64,000 nucleotides of DNA from positions 124,001-188,000 of the forward strand of contig CAZVLB010000002.1 in assembly GCA_964627935.1 (NCBI GenBank), in the 5' to 3' direction. Source of the stretch: JAABVY01 sp964627935 (GTDB lineage Bacteria > Zixibacteria > MSB-5A5 > JAABVY01). A program made the position numbers and the translations under genes. Below the pieces are notes generated by a model. That model had not been told where the DNA came from and did no database searches. It worked only from the letters and a program-made list of their open reading frames with translations. The first letter of the stretch is position 1, and each line of letters opens with the position of its first letter. Positions 42,056 to 51,490 of this stretch are shown one piece after another.

Positions 42056-42151
42056 AGACTATCCCCCACTCACTCTTTTCGTTCGTTAAGCCTGCATCTG
42101 GAACGAATTTAATATATCAGCCTTAAAGTACGAAGTCAAGCAAATAGATGA

Positions 42152-43159
42152 TTAAATTTCGGATTTGAGGTCACGAGTCATCAGATCATGCAAGGCTTCC
42201 CCCGGCGGTTTGGCGTTGTAAATGACCTCATAAACCTGTTCTGTGATAGGCATCTCGATGTTATATCGGGACATAAGTTTGTGGGCAGCACTGGTTGCCT
42301 TGACTCCTTCCACAACCATGGTCATCTCAGACATAGCCTCATCATAGCTTTTCCCTGATCCGATTTTCTCTCCGAATGTACGGTTGCGTGAATGGCGCGA
42401 GATACATGTAGTAACCAGATCACCCAGTCCGGAAAGGCCGGCGAATGTCAGCGGGTTGGCGCCCATAGCCACACCCAGTCTGGATATCTCGGCGATTCCG
42501 CGAGTGAACAATGCGCCCTTGGTGTTGTCTCCCCCGCCCAGGCCATCGGAGATACCTGAGGCTATGGCGATGATATTCTTGAATGCTCCGCCGGTTTCCA
42601 CGCCTATAATGTCGGGTGAACTGTAGGCCCGGAAGAAATGATTCGAGAATATATCGCGCACATATTCCGCCGCCTTTTCATAGAGGCATCCAGCCACAAC
42701 CGAGGTCGCCATACCGGCCGCAACTTCCTCGGCATGGGAAGGTCCGGAAAGCGTTACTACATTGCTGTCATCCGCGTTCTCGATTTCCTCTATGATTACC
42801 TCCGACATTCTCTGCAAACTGTCAACATCGATACCCTTGGCCAGATTGACCATGATCTTATCATTACCGACTTTCAGCTCATTGAGCCTGCGGCTGACCT
42901 GTCTGATGGTATGTGATGGTATCGCCAGGCAGATAATTTTTGCGTCAGCGATTGCCTGATCCAGATCATTGAATATTTTTATGTCAGCCGGGATTCTAAC
43001 GCCGGGCAGCTTGACCTTGTTTTCGCGATCAGCTGTAAGCATCTCATAATCCTTGCGGCTGAATTCCCAGATTGAAATCTGGTTGCCATTGATATGAAGC
43101 AGATTGGCAACCGCTATACCCCAGCTTCCTCCACCCAGCACGGCAATCTTAACTTGCAT
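42152..43159 (-). CDS. gpsA: NAD(P)-dependent glycerol-3-phosphate dehydrogenase
   Basis: 335 residues from ATG 43159 (the open frame extends to 43225, but GGAGGAAG precedes this ATG and the Rossmann fold starts here). VAVLGGGSWG-like start (KIAVLGGGSWGIAVANLL), then MVNLAKGID, LSGPSHAEEVAAG with the catalytic Lys region, and GGAFKNIIAIASGISDGLGGGDNTKGAL. It makes sn-glycerol-3-phosphate for phospholipids. It overlaps plsY by 11 bp: the next enzyme of the pathway is encoded immediately upstream in the same operon. Confidence 0.97.
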   Translation of the reverse strand: MQVKIAVLGGGSWGIAVANLLHINGNQISIWEFSRKDYEMLTADRENKVKLPGVRIPADIKIFNDLDQAIADAKIICLAIPSHTIRQVSRRLNELKVGNDKIMVNLAKGIDVDSLQRMSEVIIEEIENADDSNVVTLSGPSHAEEVAAGMATSVVAGCLYEKAAEYVRDIFSNHFFRAYSSPDIIGVETGGAFKNIIAIASGISDGLGGGDNTKGALFTRGIAEISRLGVAMGANPLTFAGLSGLGDLVTTCISRHSRNRTFGEKIGSGKSYDEAMSEMTMVVEGVKATSAAHKLMSRYNIEMPITEQVYEVIYNAKPPGEALHDLMTRDLKSEI

Positions 43160-43787
43160 TTTTCTTCCTCCCGATTTTATTTTCAGTGCCCAGTATAAGG
43201 CGGGAGATATTTGTCCTGTGAGCAAAGATCACTATCACTGCAATCAAGGCTACCAGCACCAGGATCTCATTCGGCTGTGTCCTGCCGAGGAGGAAGTGCT
43301 CAACGAATGTAATCACAAAAAGTGTGACCGAGGCCATGATAGACCCGAGGGAAACATATCGGGTTGATACAGCGATAATCAAAAATACTGCAAATGCAAG
43401 ACCAACCTCAGCCGGCAGCAGGGCCAGCAGAGCACCGGCGGCCGCCAGCACACCCTTGCCGCCTTTAAACCCGGCAAAGACTGTGAACATATGCCCCAGC
43501 ATGACCGCAATGGCGCAAATAATCTGCAGCTGGAGTGTGCTGAGTATATTCGGGTCGGCAAAAATGGGCGCGATCCAGAACACTGCAACAAATCCCTTGG
43601 CAAGATCAAGCAATCCAACACTCAATGCGGCCGGCAATCCGGCCACACGGTACACATTGGTGGCGCCGGCATTTTTCGATCCGTAATCGCGCACATCGAC
43701 ATTCTTCACCAGCCGCGTGACCACGATTGCAAATGGTATCGATCCCAGAAAATAGGAAATGATTATTGCTGCCAGCACCTTAATCAT
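43149..43787 (-). CDS. plsY: acyl-phosphate:glycerol-3-phosphate acyltransferase
   Basis: Integral membrane enzyme, 212 residues, five to seven hydrophobic helices. Conserved loops: GSKNAGATNVYRVAG (glycerol-phosphate binding), GHMFTVFAGFKGGKGV (second loop) and a third near ILVLVALIAVIVIFAHRTNISRL. It carries out the first acylation step of phospholipid synthesis using acyl phosphate from PlsX. Directly coupled to gpsA, which supplies its substrate. Confidence 0.96.
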   Translation of the reverse strand: MIKVLAAIIISYFLGSIPFAIVVTRLVKNVDVRDYGSKNAGATNVYRVAGLPAALSVGLLDLAKGFVAVFWIAPIFADPNILSTLQLQIICAIAVMLGHMFTVFAGFKGGKGVLAAAGALLALLPAEVGLAFAVFLIIAVSTRYVSLGSIMASVTLFVITFVEHFLLGRTQPNEILVLVALIAVIVIFAHRTNISRLILGTENKIGRKKNAS

Positions 43788-43799
43788 GATCGCTTCCCT

Positions 43800-44543
43800 C
43801 TATGGCCTGCATTTGAAACAGACACGTTTGGTTTGTGACGAAGGCCTGTTATGTGTGAAACAGGCATAGGCATCTATACGTGAGAAGCCCGCTTTGCGCA
43901 GGGCCGACTTTATCTCTGATAATGAATACCCTCGTTCGGTAAATCGGGCGGTTGACTTTTCATATAGATTGCCATGCTTCTTTTTGAAAATAGTAATATT
44001 CAATTCGGCCAGCCTCTCCCCTTCATTGTAATCCGCCTGCCAGCTAGAATGGTACTTTTTATCCTCACGAATTAAGGTATAATTTTTCCAGTTCCTTCGA
44101 AATCCGCCGGGAGTATTCATGTCGAAAACGAAGAAGCCATTATTATTTAAAAGACCGTAAGCATTCGAAAACGCCTGCCGCAGTTCGTTTTCATTCATTA
44201 GATGATTGAGCGCATCGTAGATACAGATGACCAAATCAAAGCTATCATTAATGGGCGAATTCAGGAATTGGCCTATTTTAAAGTTTATTGAGAGTCGATG
44301 CTGACGGGCTTTTCGTCGTGCTCGTTTGATCATTTCCAGCGATGAATCGAAGGCGCTAACCTTTGCTCCCAACGCTGCCAGATGAATCGCGCAGCTTCCG
44401 GTACCGCAGGCCATATCCAGGATATTCATGCCCTTTACCGATCTCCTTCTGATCAGTTTCAGTATGTATGGTATCATGGTCAGGCTGAAGATATCCATCT
44501 CGAAGCGGTCATAGACCTCAGCCAGTGTATCATAATCATTCAT
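43800..44543 (-). CDS. class I SAM-dependent methyltransferase
   Basis: 247 residues: motif I ILDMACGTGSCAIHLAALG, acidic loop VSAFDSSLEMIKRARRKA, motif II LVICIYDALNHL, and FFVFDMNTPGGF. The family resembles the protein at 10475-11272 in layout, with a long C-terminal beta extension. The substrate is unknown. It lies 12 bp upstream of plsY in the same direction. Confidence 0.85.
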   Translation of the reverse strand: MNDYDTLAEVYDRFEMDIFSLTMIPYILKLIRRRSVKGMNILDMACGTGSCAIHLAALGAKVSAFDSSLEMIKRARRKARQHRLSINFKIGQFLNSPINDSFDLVICIYDALNHLMNENELRQAFSNAYGLLNNNGFFVFDMNTPGGFRRNWKNYTLIREDKKYHSSWQADYNEGERLAELNITIFKKKHGNLYEKSTARFTERGYSLSEIKSALRKAGFSRIDAYACFTHNRPSSQTKRVCFKCRP

Positions 44544-44564
44544 AGCGATATTTATATAAGCGGG

Positions 44565-45500
44565 TTAATTTCGCGATGCATGTTCACCGGCGTAGCGGAT
44601 GAATTCGAATAATGGTCCCAGGCGATAATGTTCCATGTCCTCCTGGGTATACTGCTGGTTCCAGGCCAGGATGAAGCTGCGCAGAGTGCCCTTTACCGGC
44701 TGATAATCATAATCAAAATCGCGCAACCTGGATAATACGGTATTGACATATTCCCGGAATTTAAGCTTGTCAGGAAACTGCCTGAAATCATCACTGGCAT
44801 AGATCTCCTTTGACACTGCCTGAAGTTCATCACGCAACTGGAATCTTTCGATGTTAATGATTATGTTCTTGATATCCTGAATCTGTTCATCCGACATCTG
44901 CCCTTCATAACTGGCCCGGTAAATGCTGTTGACCAGCTGAACTGTAAGCGGCGCATTAATTCCGATCTCAATTTCAGGGTTGTAAATAGCGATTGAGTCA
45001 AACCCGAGAATCTCGTAATAGTGGGTTGCATTTTCAACTTCATGGGCCTCAAACTGCTTGATAATTATTTTGCGTGCCTCCGGAAAATGACGGGCGGCAA
45101 AACCCTGCAATAGATCTTTCAGGGCGGCCGCTATTTTATCACGGTCATCCGGCGTAACAGTCTGATCGTTATAGGTGTTTTTGAAAATCGTTAAAAACTC
45201 ATAGGCATTTCGCTTCAGCGTGTCATCGGCCAGCTCATCGATTTCAAGCGCATTCATAATTGCCTTGAATGATTCCGACAGGATCAGCGGGTCATGTGCA
45301 TGGATTTCAGGATTGTAGCCATCGATAGCCGGCATGGTAGCCATGGTCTTTTCGCGGGCATATTCAAATCCCTGGCGCATAAAGTATTTCTGCAATCCGG
45401 GGTAGTAAATGATCGCGATTACAATCAGAAATGCGGCTACGACTATTATGCCGATGGCGATTCTTTTGAAGATTCCCGGCTTTTCCCTGTCGGTCATCAA
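44565..45500 (-). CDS. hypothetical single-span membrane protein
   Basis: 311 residues with one N-terminal transmembrane helix (about 12-33, RIAIGIIVVAAFLIVIAIIYY) and a long predicted helical periplasmic part without cysteines or recognisable catalytic motifs. I do not recognise the family. It lies between motB and the methyltransferase gene on the same strand. Confidence 0.7.
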   Translation of the reverse strand: MMTDREKPGIFKRIAIGIIVVAAFLIVIAIIYYPGLQKYFMRQGFEYAREKTMATMPAIDGYNPEIHAHDPLILSESFKAIMNALEIDELADDTLKRNAYEFLTIFKNTYNDQTVTPDDRDKIAAALKDLLQGFAARHFPEARKIIIKQFEAHEVENATHYYEILGFDSIAIYNPEIEIGINAPLTVQLVNSIYRASYEGQMSDEQIQDIKNIIINIERFQLRDELQAVSKEIYASDDFRQFPDKLKFREYVNTVLSRLRDFDYDYQPVKGTLRSFILAWNQQYTQEDMEHYRLGPLFEFIRYAGEHASRN

Positions 45501-45580
45501 TAAACTCCTGTTGCTTTAGTGATAAAGGAAAAGCCTTTTAAGCTGATTTGGCAAGATTTTTTTGAGCAAATTGCGAGGCT

Positions 45581-46354
45581 CTATTCCTCGCCCGGTTCCT
45601 CATGCACCTCTACATAGGTGGGATCGACTGGGGGCGGTTCCTTGATAATTTCGGCCTGCGAAAGCACAACGATATCGACCCGGCGATTGGCGGAACGGCC
45701 CTCGGCCGTTTTATTGTCGGCAATTGGCCGGAATTCACCGAACCCCAGCACCGAGAGCTGATCCGGCGAGAAATTATGCTCCTCAATAAAATAGCGCACA
45801 ACCGATATTGCCCTTGCGGCTGACAGCTCCCAGTTGGATGGGAAGCGTGAGGTTCTAATAGGCGTGTTATCTGTATGACCCTCTATACGAATAGGATTAT
45901 TCAGGTCTTTTAGCTGCATGGCCACTATGTTAAGCGGATCATAGGCGGCTTTTTTGAGCTGATCCTTGCCCGGGTCAAACAATGCCGATTCCTTGATATG
46001 GATCACCAGGCCGCGCTGGTCGATTACGGTGCTGATGCCCAGCGGAGATCCGCGTTGCAGGCTTTCGATGCGAATTTTGCTGATCAGTCTTTGTTCGAGG
46101 GTCTGCAGTTCCTTGAGGTTATAGACATGTTTACCTATAAAATCACTGCCCAGGCTTTTTTCGAAGATGCTTCGTCCGCCCTTGAGCTGATCTGCGAAAG
46201 CTTTGGCGACATTGCCGAATTTCTCCGCATCCAGCTTGGACATGGAATACATGACGATAAACAGCGCCAACAGCAATGTAATCATGTCGGCATAGGTCAG
46301 AAGCCAGCGTTCCTGGCCGATCTTGCCGTCGCTGTCATGCTTTCTCTTGATCAT
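45581..46354 (-). CDS. motB: MotB-like proton-channel stator protein
   Basis: 257 residues. One N-terminal helix carries the proton-conducting Asp23 in LLTYADMITLLLALF, a plug-like amphipathic segment follows, and the C-terminal OmpA/MotB peptidoglycan-binding domain has IRIEGHTDNTPI and NWELSAARAISVVRYF. It overlaps motA by 4 bp. No other flagellar genes lie in the window, so the pair could serve a flagellum encoded elsewhere or another rotary/gliding machine. Confidence 0.92.
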   Translation of the reverse strand: MIKRKHDSDGKIGQERWLLTYADMITLLLALFIVMYSMSKLDAEKFGNVAKAFADQLKGGRSIFEKSLGSDFIGKHVYNLKELQTLEQRLISKIRIESLQRGSPLGISTVIDQRGLVIHIKESALFDPGKDQLKKAAYDPLNIVAMQLKDLNNPIRIEGHTDNTPIRTSRFPSNWELSAARAISVVRYFIEEHNFSPDQLSVLGFGEFRPIADNKTAEGRSANRRVDIVVLSQAEIIKEPPPVDPTYVEVHEEPGEE

Positions 46355-47145
46355 ACCAGTACCCGGCTGCCGGGAGTAATAAAGGAAGTCAGTTTGGTTC
46401 TTATCATGCGTGGATTATCACCGGACTGTATCGAAACCACGCCCTCGGTGATCAGTTCCAGCGTGGTCATTTCCTCTTCATGACGCAGTTTCAGTTTTTC
46501 GGCAATCGGAATCCATGCCAGGTTGGCCAATGCCACGCCCCAGAGAGTTGCTATAAATGCAGAGGCAATTGCCGAGGCCATACGTGCCGGATCATCGGTA
46601 TTGGCCAGTGTATGAATCAGGCCCAGCACCGTACCGATAATGCCCATGGTAGGCGAAAAGCCCCCCATAGTACGGAATAGCCCGATGCCCCGATTATGCC
46701 TTTCGGCCTTATATGAAATCTCGGTTTCCAGTATGGCTCTCAGGACCGTTACCTCGGTGCCGTCAATGACGAGCTGAATGGCTTTTTTGAAGAATGGATC
46801 CTCAATGCCCCTGAGGTTGTTTTCCAGCCCCAGGATGCCGTCACGGCGCGCCCGTTCGGCCATGCGCACGATCTGTTCGATGGTGCCTTCATGGTCTGTG
46901 GTACGGCCCCTGAAAGCGATTTTCAGGTACCTGGGTATATTTAATACCGTATCCAGCGTTGTCGTTACCATTGATGCCCCGATCGTGCCGCCGATTACGA
47001 TAAACATGGCTGGGCCGGCCAGGACCATCTCGAGATGCCCTCCCTCCCAGATGAAGGAAAGCACGATTGCCGCCAGGCCCAGGAGTAATCCTATTATTGT
47101 TGTAATATCCACGCCAAATTTCCCGGCATTGTTAAATGTCTGCAC
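46351..47145 (-). CDS. motA: MotA-like stator protein
   Basis: 264 residues with four transmembrane helices: DITTIIGLLLGLAAIVLSFIW, AMFIVIGGTIGASMVTTTL, then FRTMGGFSPTMGIIGTVLGLIHTL and AIASAFIATLWGVALANLAWIPI. The cytoplasmic loop with charged residues (GRTTDHEGTIEQIVRMAERARRDG) is typical. Translationally coupled to motB. Confidence 0.93.
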   Translation of the reverse strand: MQTFNNAGKFGVDITTIIGLLLGLAAIVLSFIWEGGHLEMVLAGPAMFIVIGGTIGASMVTTTLDTVLNIPRYLKIAFRGRTTDHEGTIEQIVRMAERARRDGILGLENNLRGIEDPFFKKAIQLVIDGTEVTVLRAILETEISYKAERHNRGIGLFRTMGGFSPTMGIIGTVLGLIHTLANTDDPARMASAIASAFIATLWGVALANLAWIPIAEKLKLRHEEEMTTLELITEGVVSIQSGDNPRMIRTKLTSFITPGSRVLV

Positions 47146-47295
47146 AGATTAGTACTATCATTACTAAATATCGGCAATTTACTTAGATTCTAAACGGTTA
47201 AGCGGAAAACCCGGCCTGAAAAGGGTGTTGTTCCAAGTTGTTGCGTTTCAGAAAGAATCAGCTCAAAAGCCGATTTCCCGGCATCCAAATTCGTG

Positions 47296-47324
47296 TTGAC
47301 TTGTTATCTGCAATGTGCTAATAT
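47296..47324 (+). promoter_or_regulatory. sigma-70 type promoter for the cyclodeaminase-family gene
   Basis: TTGACT (47296-47301), a 17-bp spacer, TAATAT (47319-47324). The predicted start, near 47331, gives a leader of about 30 nt. Confidence 0.82.
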
Positions 47325-47360
47325 TATTTTTTCCGGATGATTATCGCAGTAGGAGGATGA

Positions 47361-48362
47361 TTGCAGACTATACTGATCAAAAGGGCCGATGTCGAGAAAG
47401 TGCTGGATATGCGGGCCTGCGTCGAATCGGTTGAGACGGCCTTCCGTCTCTCCGGGCTCAAAAAGGTGAAAATGCCCCCCAAGGCGTTTCTGTATTTCGA
47501 GAATTTCAATGGTGACCTGCGAACTATGTCGGCCTACCTGCCGGATTTGCCGATAGCCGGCATGAAATCTGTCAATGTTCATCCCGACAATGCAAATAAA
47601 CAGCTTCCGACCGTTATGGCCATCATATTATTAATAGACCCGGCCACCGGAATGCCCCTGGCGCTGATTGATGGCACCTATATCACTAACATGCGCACCG
47701 GTGCGGCAGGTGGTGTGGCCAGCAAATATTTGGCAAATAAAGAGATAGAAAAAGCCGGCTTTGTTGGAGCAGGAACCCAGGCCCGTTATCAGCTCGATGC
47801 GATTATGCTGGTTCATCCGGAGATCAGGCAGGTGGCCGCTTATGATATAAATCACGATAAATTGCTTGGCTTCCTCGAGTATGCATCTTCGAAATATAAT
47901 GTCGACGCTATCGGGGCCGATGAGCTGAAAGACGCGGTCAGCGGATGCGGCATTGTTTCCACCACGACATCATCGCGCAGGCCACTATTTGATGATTCAA
48001 TCGTCAGTCCGGGCACACATATCAACGCTATTGGCGCGGATGCCGAGGGCAAGCAGGAGCTTTCCGCCTCGGTACTGAAAAAATCCGTGCTGGTGATCGA
48101 TGACTGGATCGAGGCCTCGCATTCGGGCGAGATCAATGTTCCGGTTCATATGGGCGAGTTGACTCGCAATGATATCAACGCCGAACTTGGTGAAATCATC
48201 ACAGGCCAGAAAATTGGACGGATGTCACCCAGCGATATAACCGTGTTCGATTCGGCCGGGCTGGCATTACAGGATATTGTCACCGCCTGGAATGTATACA
48301 ATAGGCTTACCGAGAACGAACATATCCGCAAGGAGTTGCAGATAATAGACTTTATGGAATAG
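47361..48362 (+). CDS. ornithine cyclodeaminase / alanine dehydrogenase family enzyme
   Basis: 333 residues of the mu-crystallin fold. PPKAFLYFENFNGDLRTM and AGMKSVNVHPDN carry the substrate-binding Arg and Lys, LALIDGTYITNMRTGAAGGVASKYLA is the family signature, and AGFVGAGTQARYQLDAI is the NAD-binding loop. It could be an ornithine cyclodeaminase, an archaeal-type alanine dehydrogenase or an imine reductase; the sequence alone does not decide. Start at TTG 47361 with AGGAGG 4 nt before it. First of three codirectional genes. Confidence 0.88.
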   Translation: MQTILIKRADVEKVLDMRACVESVETAFRLSGLKKVKMPPKAFLYFENFNGDLRTMSAYLPDLPIAGMKSVNVHPDNANKQLPTVMAIILLIDPATGMPLALIDGTYITNMRTGAAGGVASKYLANKEIEKAGFVGAGTQARYQLDAIMLVHPEIRQVAAYDINHDKLLGFLEYASSKYNVDAIGADELKDAVSGCGIVSTTTSSRRPLFDDSIVSPGTHINAIGADAEGKQELSASVLKKSVLVIDDWIEASHSGEINVPVHMGELTRNDINAELGEIITGQKIGRMSPSDITVFDSAGLALQDIVTAWNVYNRLTENEHIRKELQIIDFME

Positions 48363-48389
48363 ATTCGGGCGGAAGGGAATTTTTATCAA

Positions 48390-49370
48390 ATGAAAGCATT
48401 TGCCGGAATAGATCTTGGCGGAACCAACATAAAATTCGGTCTTGCTGACAAAAACGGAGAGATAATAATCTACCGCACGATACCATCGCATGCCGACAAG
48501 GGCCGTGAAGAATTGCTCAAACGGCTGGGTGAATGCGCCGAGGAGCTTTTGCTGTATGCCGATGAGAACGGTTACGAGGTTTCCTATGTGGGCATTGGAT
48601 CTCCCGGCACAGTCGATTCCGAGCATGGTAAAATCATGAGCCATTCCCCCAACATTCCAGACTGGGAAGGCACCGAGGTCGCTGACAGGCTTTCGGGTCA
48701 TCTGAATATTCCGGTCTATCTGGGTAATGATGCCAATATGATGGCGCTGGCGGAGGCGATGTTCGGCGCGGCCCGGGGATATAAAGATGTGCTCTGTATT
48801 ACAGTCGGTACCGGTGTTGGAGGCGGCATAATTATAGACGGCAAATTGCTGATTGGATCGACCTACAGCGCGGCCGAAATCGGGCATGTGCCGATTATCA
48901 TGGATGGCCGGGAAGCCTCGACAGGATTGAAAGGCAGCCTGGAAACCTATTCCAGCGCATCGGAACTGATTCGGATAACAAAGAGACTGCTGGAAAAGGA
49001 AAATATAAACTGCAAACTTGCCGAAAAGCTGCGCAATCAGCAAATCGAGCTTAGTGTTAAGGAACTGTTTAAATATTTTGATGATAATGATCAGCTTGCT
49101 CTGGAGGCTGTACAAAAGCAGGCGGATTATTTGGCCACCGGCCTGGCCTGCGCTGTGATGCTTTTAAATCCGCAGGTTATTGTAATTGGTGGCGGTGTTG
49201 CCGATGGTGGCGGTGAGAGATATATCGCGATGGTCAGTGAATCATTGAAGGGCAGAATATTCGAGGACGCCGCCCGCGGCTTGAATGTAAAAAAGGCGCG
49301 CCTGGGAAATAAAGCCGGATTTATCGGCGCCGCCTTTCAGAGGGAGGACATTCCTTTCCGAAAAAATTAG
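48390..49370 (+). CDS. ROK-family sugar kinase lacking the zinc cysteines
   Basis: 326 residues. ATP-binding FAGIDLGGTNIKFGLAD starts the protein, the catalytic Asp is in YLGNDANMMALAEA, and VGTGVGGGIIIDGKL and AAEIGHVPI are present. The usual CxCGxxGCLE zinc motif reads ASTGLKGSLE, so all three Cys are replaced by Ala, Thr and Ser, while the His of EIGH remains. The family phosphorylates glucose, N-acetylmannosamine and related sugars, or acts as repressors with an added helix-turn-helix, which is absent here. The ribosome site is weak. It lies between the cyclodeaminase-family and aminotransferase genes. Confidence 0.88.
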   Translation: MKAFAGIDLGGTNIKFGLADKNGEIIIYRTIPSHADKGREELLKRLGECAEELLLYADENGYEVSYVGIGSPGTVDSEHGKIMSHSPNIPDWEGTEVADRLSGHLNIPVYLGNDANMMALAEAMFGAARGYKDVLCITVGTGVGGGIIIDGKLLIGSTYSAAEIGHVPIIMDGREASTGLKGSLETYSSASELIRITKRLLEKENINCKLAEKLRNQQIELSVKELFKYFDDNDQLALEAVQKQADYLATGLACAVMLLNPQVIVIGGGVADGGGERYIAMVSESLKGRIFEDAARGLNVKKARLGNKAGFIGAAFQREDIPFRKN

Positions 49371-49409
49371 CTCGAAGATATTATATTGATATACAGGAGG
49401 TCATAGAAA

Positions 49410-50615
49410 ATGCCGGAACTGTCGCAACGCGGAAATCAGATGCCGGAATCACCGATCAGGAAACTGGTCCCCTACGCCGAGGCCGCGGCGAAGAAGGGGC
49501 GCAAGGTTTATAAGCTCAATATCGGGCAGCCGGATATCGAAACGCCCGAAATTGCGCTAAAGGCTGTTCGCGAAAACGCCCTCAAGGTTATTGAATACTC
49601 TCATTCAGCCGGAATCGAAACCTATCGGCGCAAGCTGGCGGAATACTATCGCCGCTTCGAGATGGATATTGAATATACAGATATCCTGGTTACAACCGGT
49701 GGATCGGAGGCGATTAAATTCGCCTTTATGTCCTGCCTTGATCCGGGCGATGAGGTTATCGTCTCCGAGCCGTTTTATACCAACTACAATGGTTTCGCTC
49801 TCGAGGCCGGAGTCAGGATCAAGCCGGTGACCTCTCGTATCGAGGACAATTTCTCCCTCCCCCCTGTTTCAGAATTCGAAAAGCTGATTACGCCCAAAAC
49901 GAAAGCTGTACTGATCAACAATCCCAATAATCCGACAGGCTATCTTTATACTCAGTCAGAGATCGAGGCTATCGGCGAACTGGTTAAAAAACACGATCTC
50001 TATTTGCTGGCCGATGAGGTCTATCGCGAATTCTGTTATGATGGCGAGAAGCATTTCTCGGTCATGCATCTCAAAGGCCTCGAGGATAACACGGTACTTA
50101 TCGACTCTGTCTCTAAACGTTACAGCATGTGCGGTATCAGGGTGGGGGCGTTGATCTCGAAGAATGACAGGATTATTGCTACGGCGCTGAAATTCGCCCA
50201 GGCCCGTCTGAGCCCGCCAACCTACGGCCAGATAGCCGGAGAAGCGGCTATTGGCGTTCCGGATGTCTATTTCAAGCAAGTGACGGAGGAATACACGGTC
50301 CGTCGTGATGTTGTGGTCAGGGCCCTGCGGAATATAGACGGTGTTATCTGTCCCAATCCTCGCGGGGCATTCTACATAGCCGCACGGCTGCCGATAGACA
50401 ATGACGATCGGTTTTGCCAGTGGCTTCTGGACAGTTTTGAATACGAAAACCAGACAATAATGCTGGCGCCGTTGTCAGGCTTTTATTCCACGCCCGGTCT
50501 TGGAACAGATGAAGTCAGGATCGGCTATGTGCTCAAGGTCGAGGATTTAAAAAATGCCATGAAATGCCTCGAGATGGCTCTGGAGGCATATCCGGGCAGA
50601 ATCCATACCAAGTAG
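49410..50615 (+). CDS. class I PLP-dependent aminotransferase (AspAT family)
   Basis: 401 residues. Motifs: KLNIGQPDIETPE at the N-terminus, LINNPNNPTGYLY with the PLP-ring-binding Asn, LADEVYREFCYDG with the Asp and Tyr, the PLP Lys in SVSKRYSMCGIRVGALIS, and a substrate Arg near GTDEVRIGYVL. Layout is typical of subgroup I aspartate or aromatic aminotransferases; substrate uncertain. AGGAGGTCATAGAAA precedes the ATG. Its TAG stop is directly joined to the stop of the convergent rlmH. Confidence 0.9.
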   Translation: MPELSQRGNQMPESPIRKLVPYAEAAAKKGRKVYKLNIGQPDIETPEIALKAVRENALKVIEYSHSAGIETYRRKLAEYYRRFEMDIEYTDILVTTGGSEAIKFAFMSCLDPGDEVIVSEPFYTNYNGFALEAGVRIKPVTSRIEDNFSLPPVSEFEKLITPKTKAVLINNPNNPTGYLYTQSEIEAIGELVKKHDLYLLADEVYREFCYDGEKHFSVMHLKGLEDNTVLIDSVSKRYSMCGIRVGALISKNDRIIATALKFAQARLSPPTYGQIAGEAAIGVPDVYFKQVTEEYTVRRDVVVRALRNIDGVICPNPRGAFYIAARLPIDNDDRFCQWLLDSFEYENQTIMLAPLSGFYSTPGLGTDEVRIGYVLKVEDLKNAMKCLEMALEAYPGRIHTK

Positions 50616-51089
50616 CTATTTGTGATATTTGCTGCCGGCACGGATACTCATTGCCCGGTAAAGCTGTTCGGCCAGAATCAGCCTCGTGAGTTCGTGAGGA
50701 AAAGTCATTTTTGAAAGGGAGAGCAGATGATCTGCTCTCTTTTTTAATTGCGGCGATAATCCCAGCGCCGATCCGATCACGAAATCGATTTCGTTTTTGC
50801 CCCCTATAAAATACTGATCGAGAAGCTCGGTGAGGGTATTCGATGACATGTTCTTTCCGGTTTCATCCAGGACAATCAGGGGATTGGATCCCTTTATTCT
50901 GCTTTCTATTAAGCCGGCCTCTTTGTCGAGGACAATCGCCTTCTGAGATTCATCATGGACTTTCTCGGCCCTGACTATTTCATCCTCGATACGGGCGTGT
51001 TTGCTGATCAGCTTTTTGTAATGATCGACGCCCTCCTCGATCCATGTTTCGCGGGATTTGCCGACTGAGATTATTCGGAGAGATATCAT
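50616..51089 (-). CDS. rlmH: 23S rRNA (pseudouridine1915-N3)-methyltransferase
   Basis: 157-residue SPOUT methyltransferase. Recognisable elements: IISVGKSRETWIEEGVDHY at the start, LIVLDETGKNMSS, the SAM-knot loop FVIGSALGLSP (often IGGADGL), and the C-terminal HELTRLILAEQLYRAMSIRAGSKYHK, highly conserved in RlmH. It methylates pseudouridine 1915 in helix 69 at the decoding centre. Last gene of an eight-gene operon. Confidence 0.95.
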   Translation of the reverse strand: MISLRIISVGKSRETWIEEGVDHYKKLISKHARIEDEIVRAEKVHDESQKAIVLDKEAGLIESRIKGSNPLIVLDETGKNMSSNTLTELLDQYFIGGKNEIDFVIGSALGLSPQLKKRADHLLSLSKMTFPHELTRLILAEQLYRAMSIRAGSKYHK

Positions 51090-51490
51090 CAGGAATATTT
51101 AATTGCCTGGACAACCACTTTGCGTGAACGGGGACCATCGAATTCGCAGAAGAACACGCCCTGCCATGTGCCCAGCACAAGACTGCCTTTTTCAATCAGT
51201 ATAGTAACCGATGAGCCCATTAGTGAGGCCTTGATATGCGCCGCTGAATTGCCCTCAGCATGGCTATAATTATCATTCCAGGGGACATTTTTATCAAGGG
51301 TTTTGAGGATATCCGCTTTTACCGATGGATCGGCGGATTCATTGATTGTAATGCCTGCCGTGGTATGGGCCACATAAACAATCAGCATACCGTCCTGAAT
51401 TCCAAGATCGGACACGATGTCCTTCAGGCGGGAAGTAATATCGATGAATTCGGCGTGAGATTTTGTATCAACGTTCAATCTTTTTATCAT
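51089..51490 (-). CDS. YjbQ / UPF0047 family protein
   Basis: 133 residues, one domain. Conserved metal-site segments: YVAHTTAGITINESADPSV, WNDNYSHAEGNSAAHIKASLMG and GTWQGVFFCEFDGPRSRKV. The family has been linked to weak thiamine-phosphate synthase activity and nucleotide handling, but its role is unclear. It overlaps ftsY by 4 bp and rlmH by 1 bp, so is tightly coupled in the operon. Confidence 0.92.
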   Translation of the reverse strand: MIKRLNVDTKSHAEFIDITSRLKDIVSDLGIQDGMLIVYVAHTTAGITINESADPSVKADILKTLDKNVPWNDNYSHAEGNSAAHIKASLMGSSVTILIEKGSLVLGTWQGVFFCEFDGPRSRKVVVQAIKYS

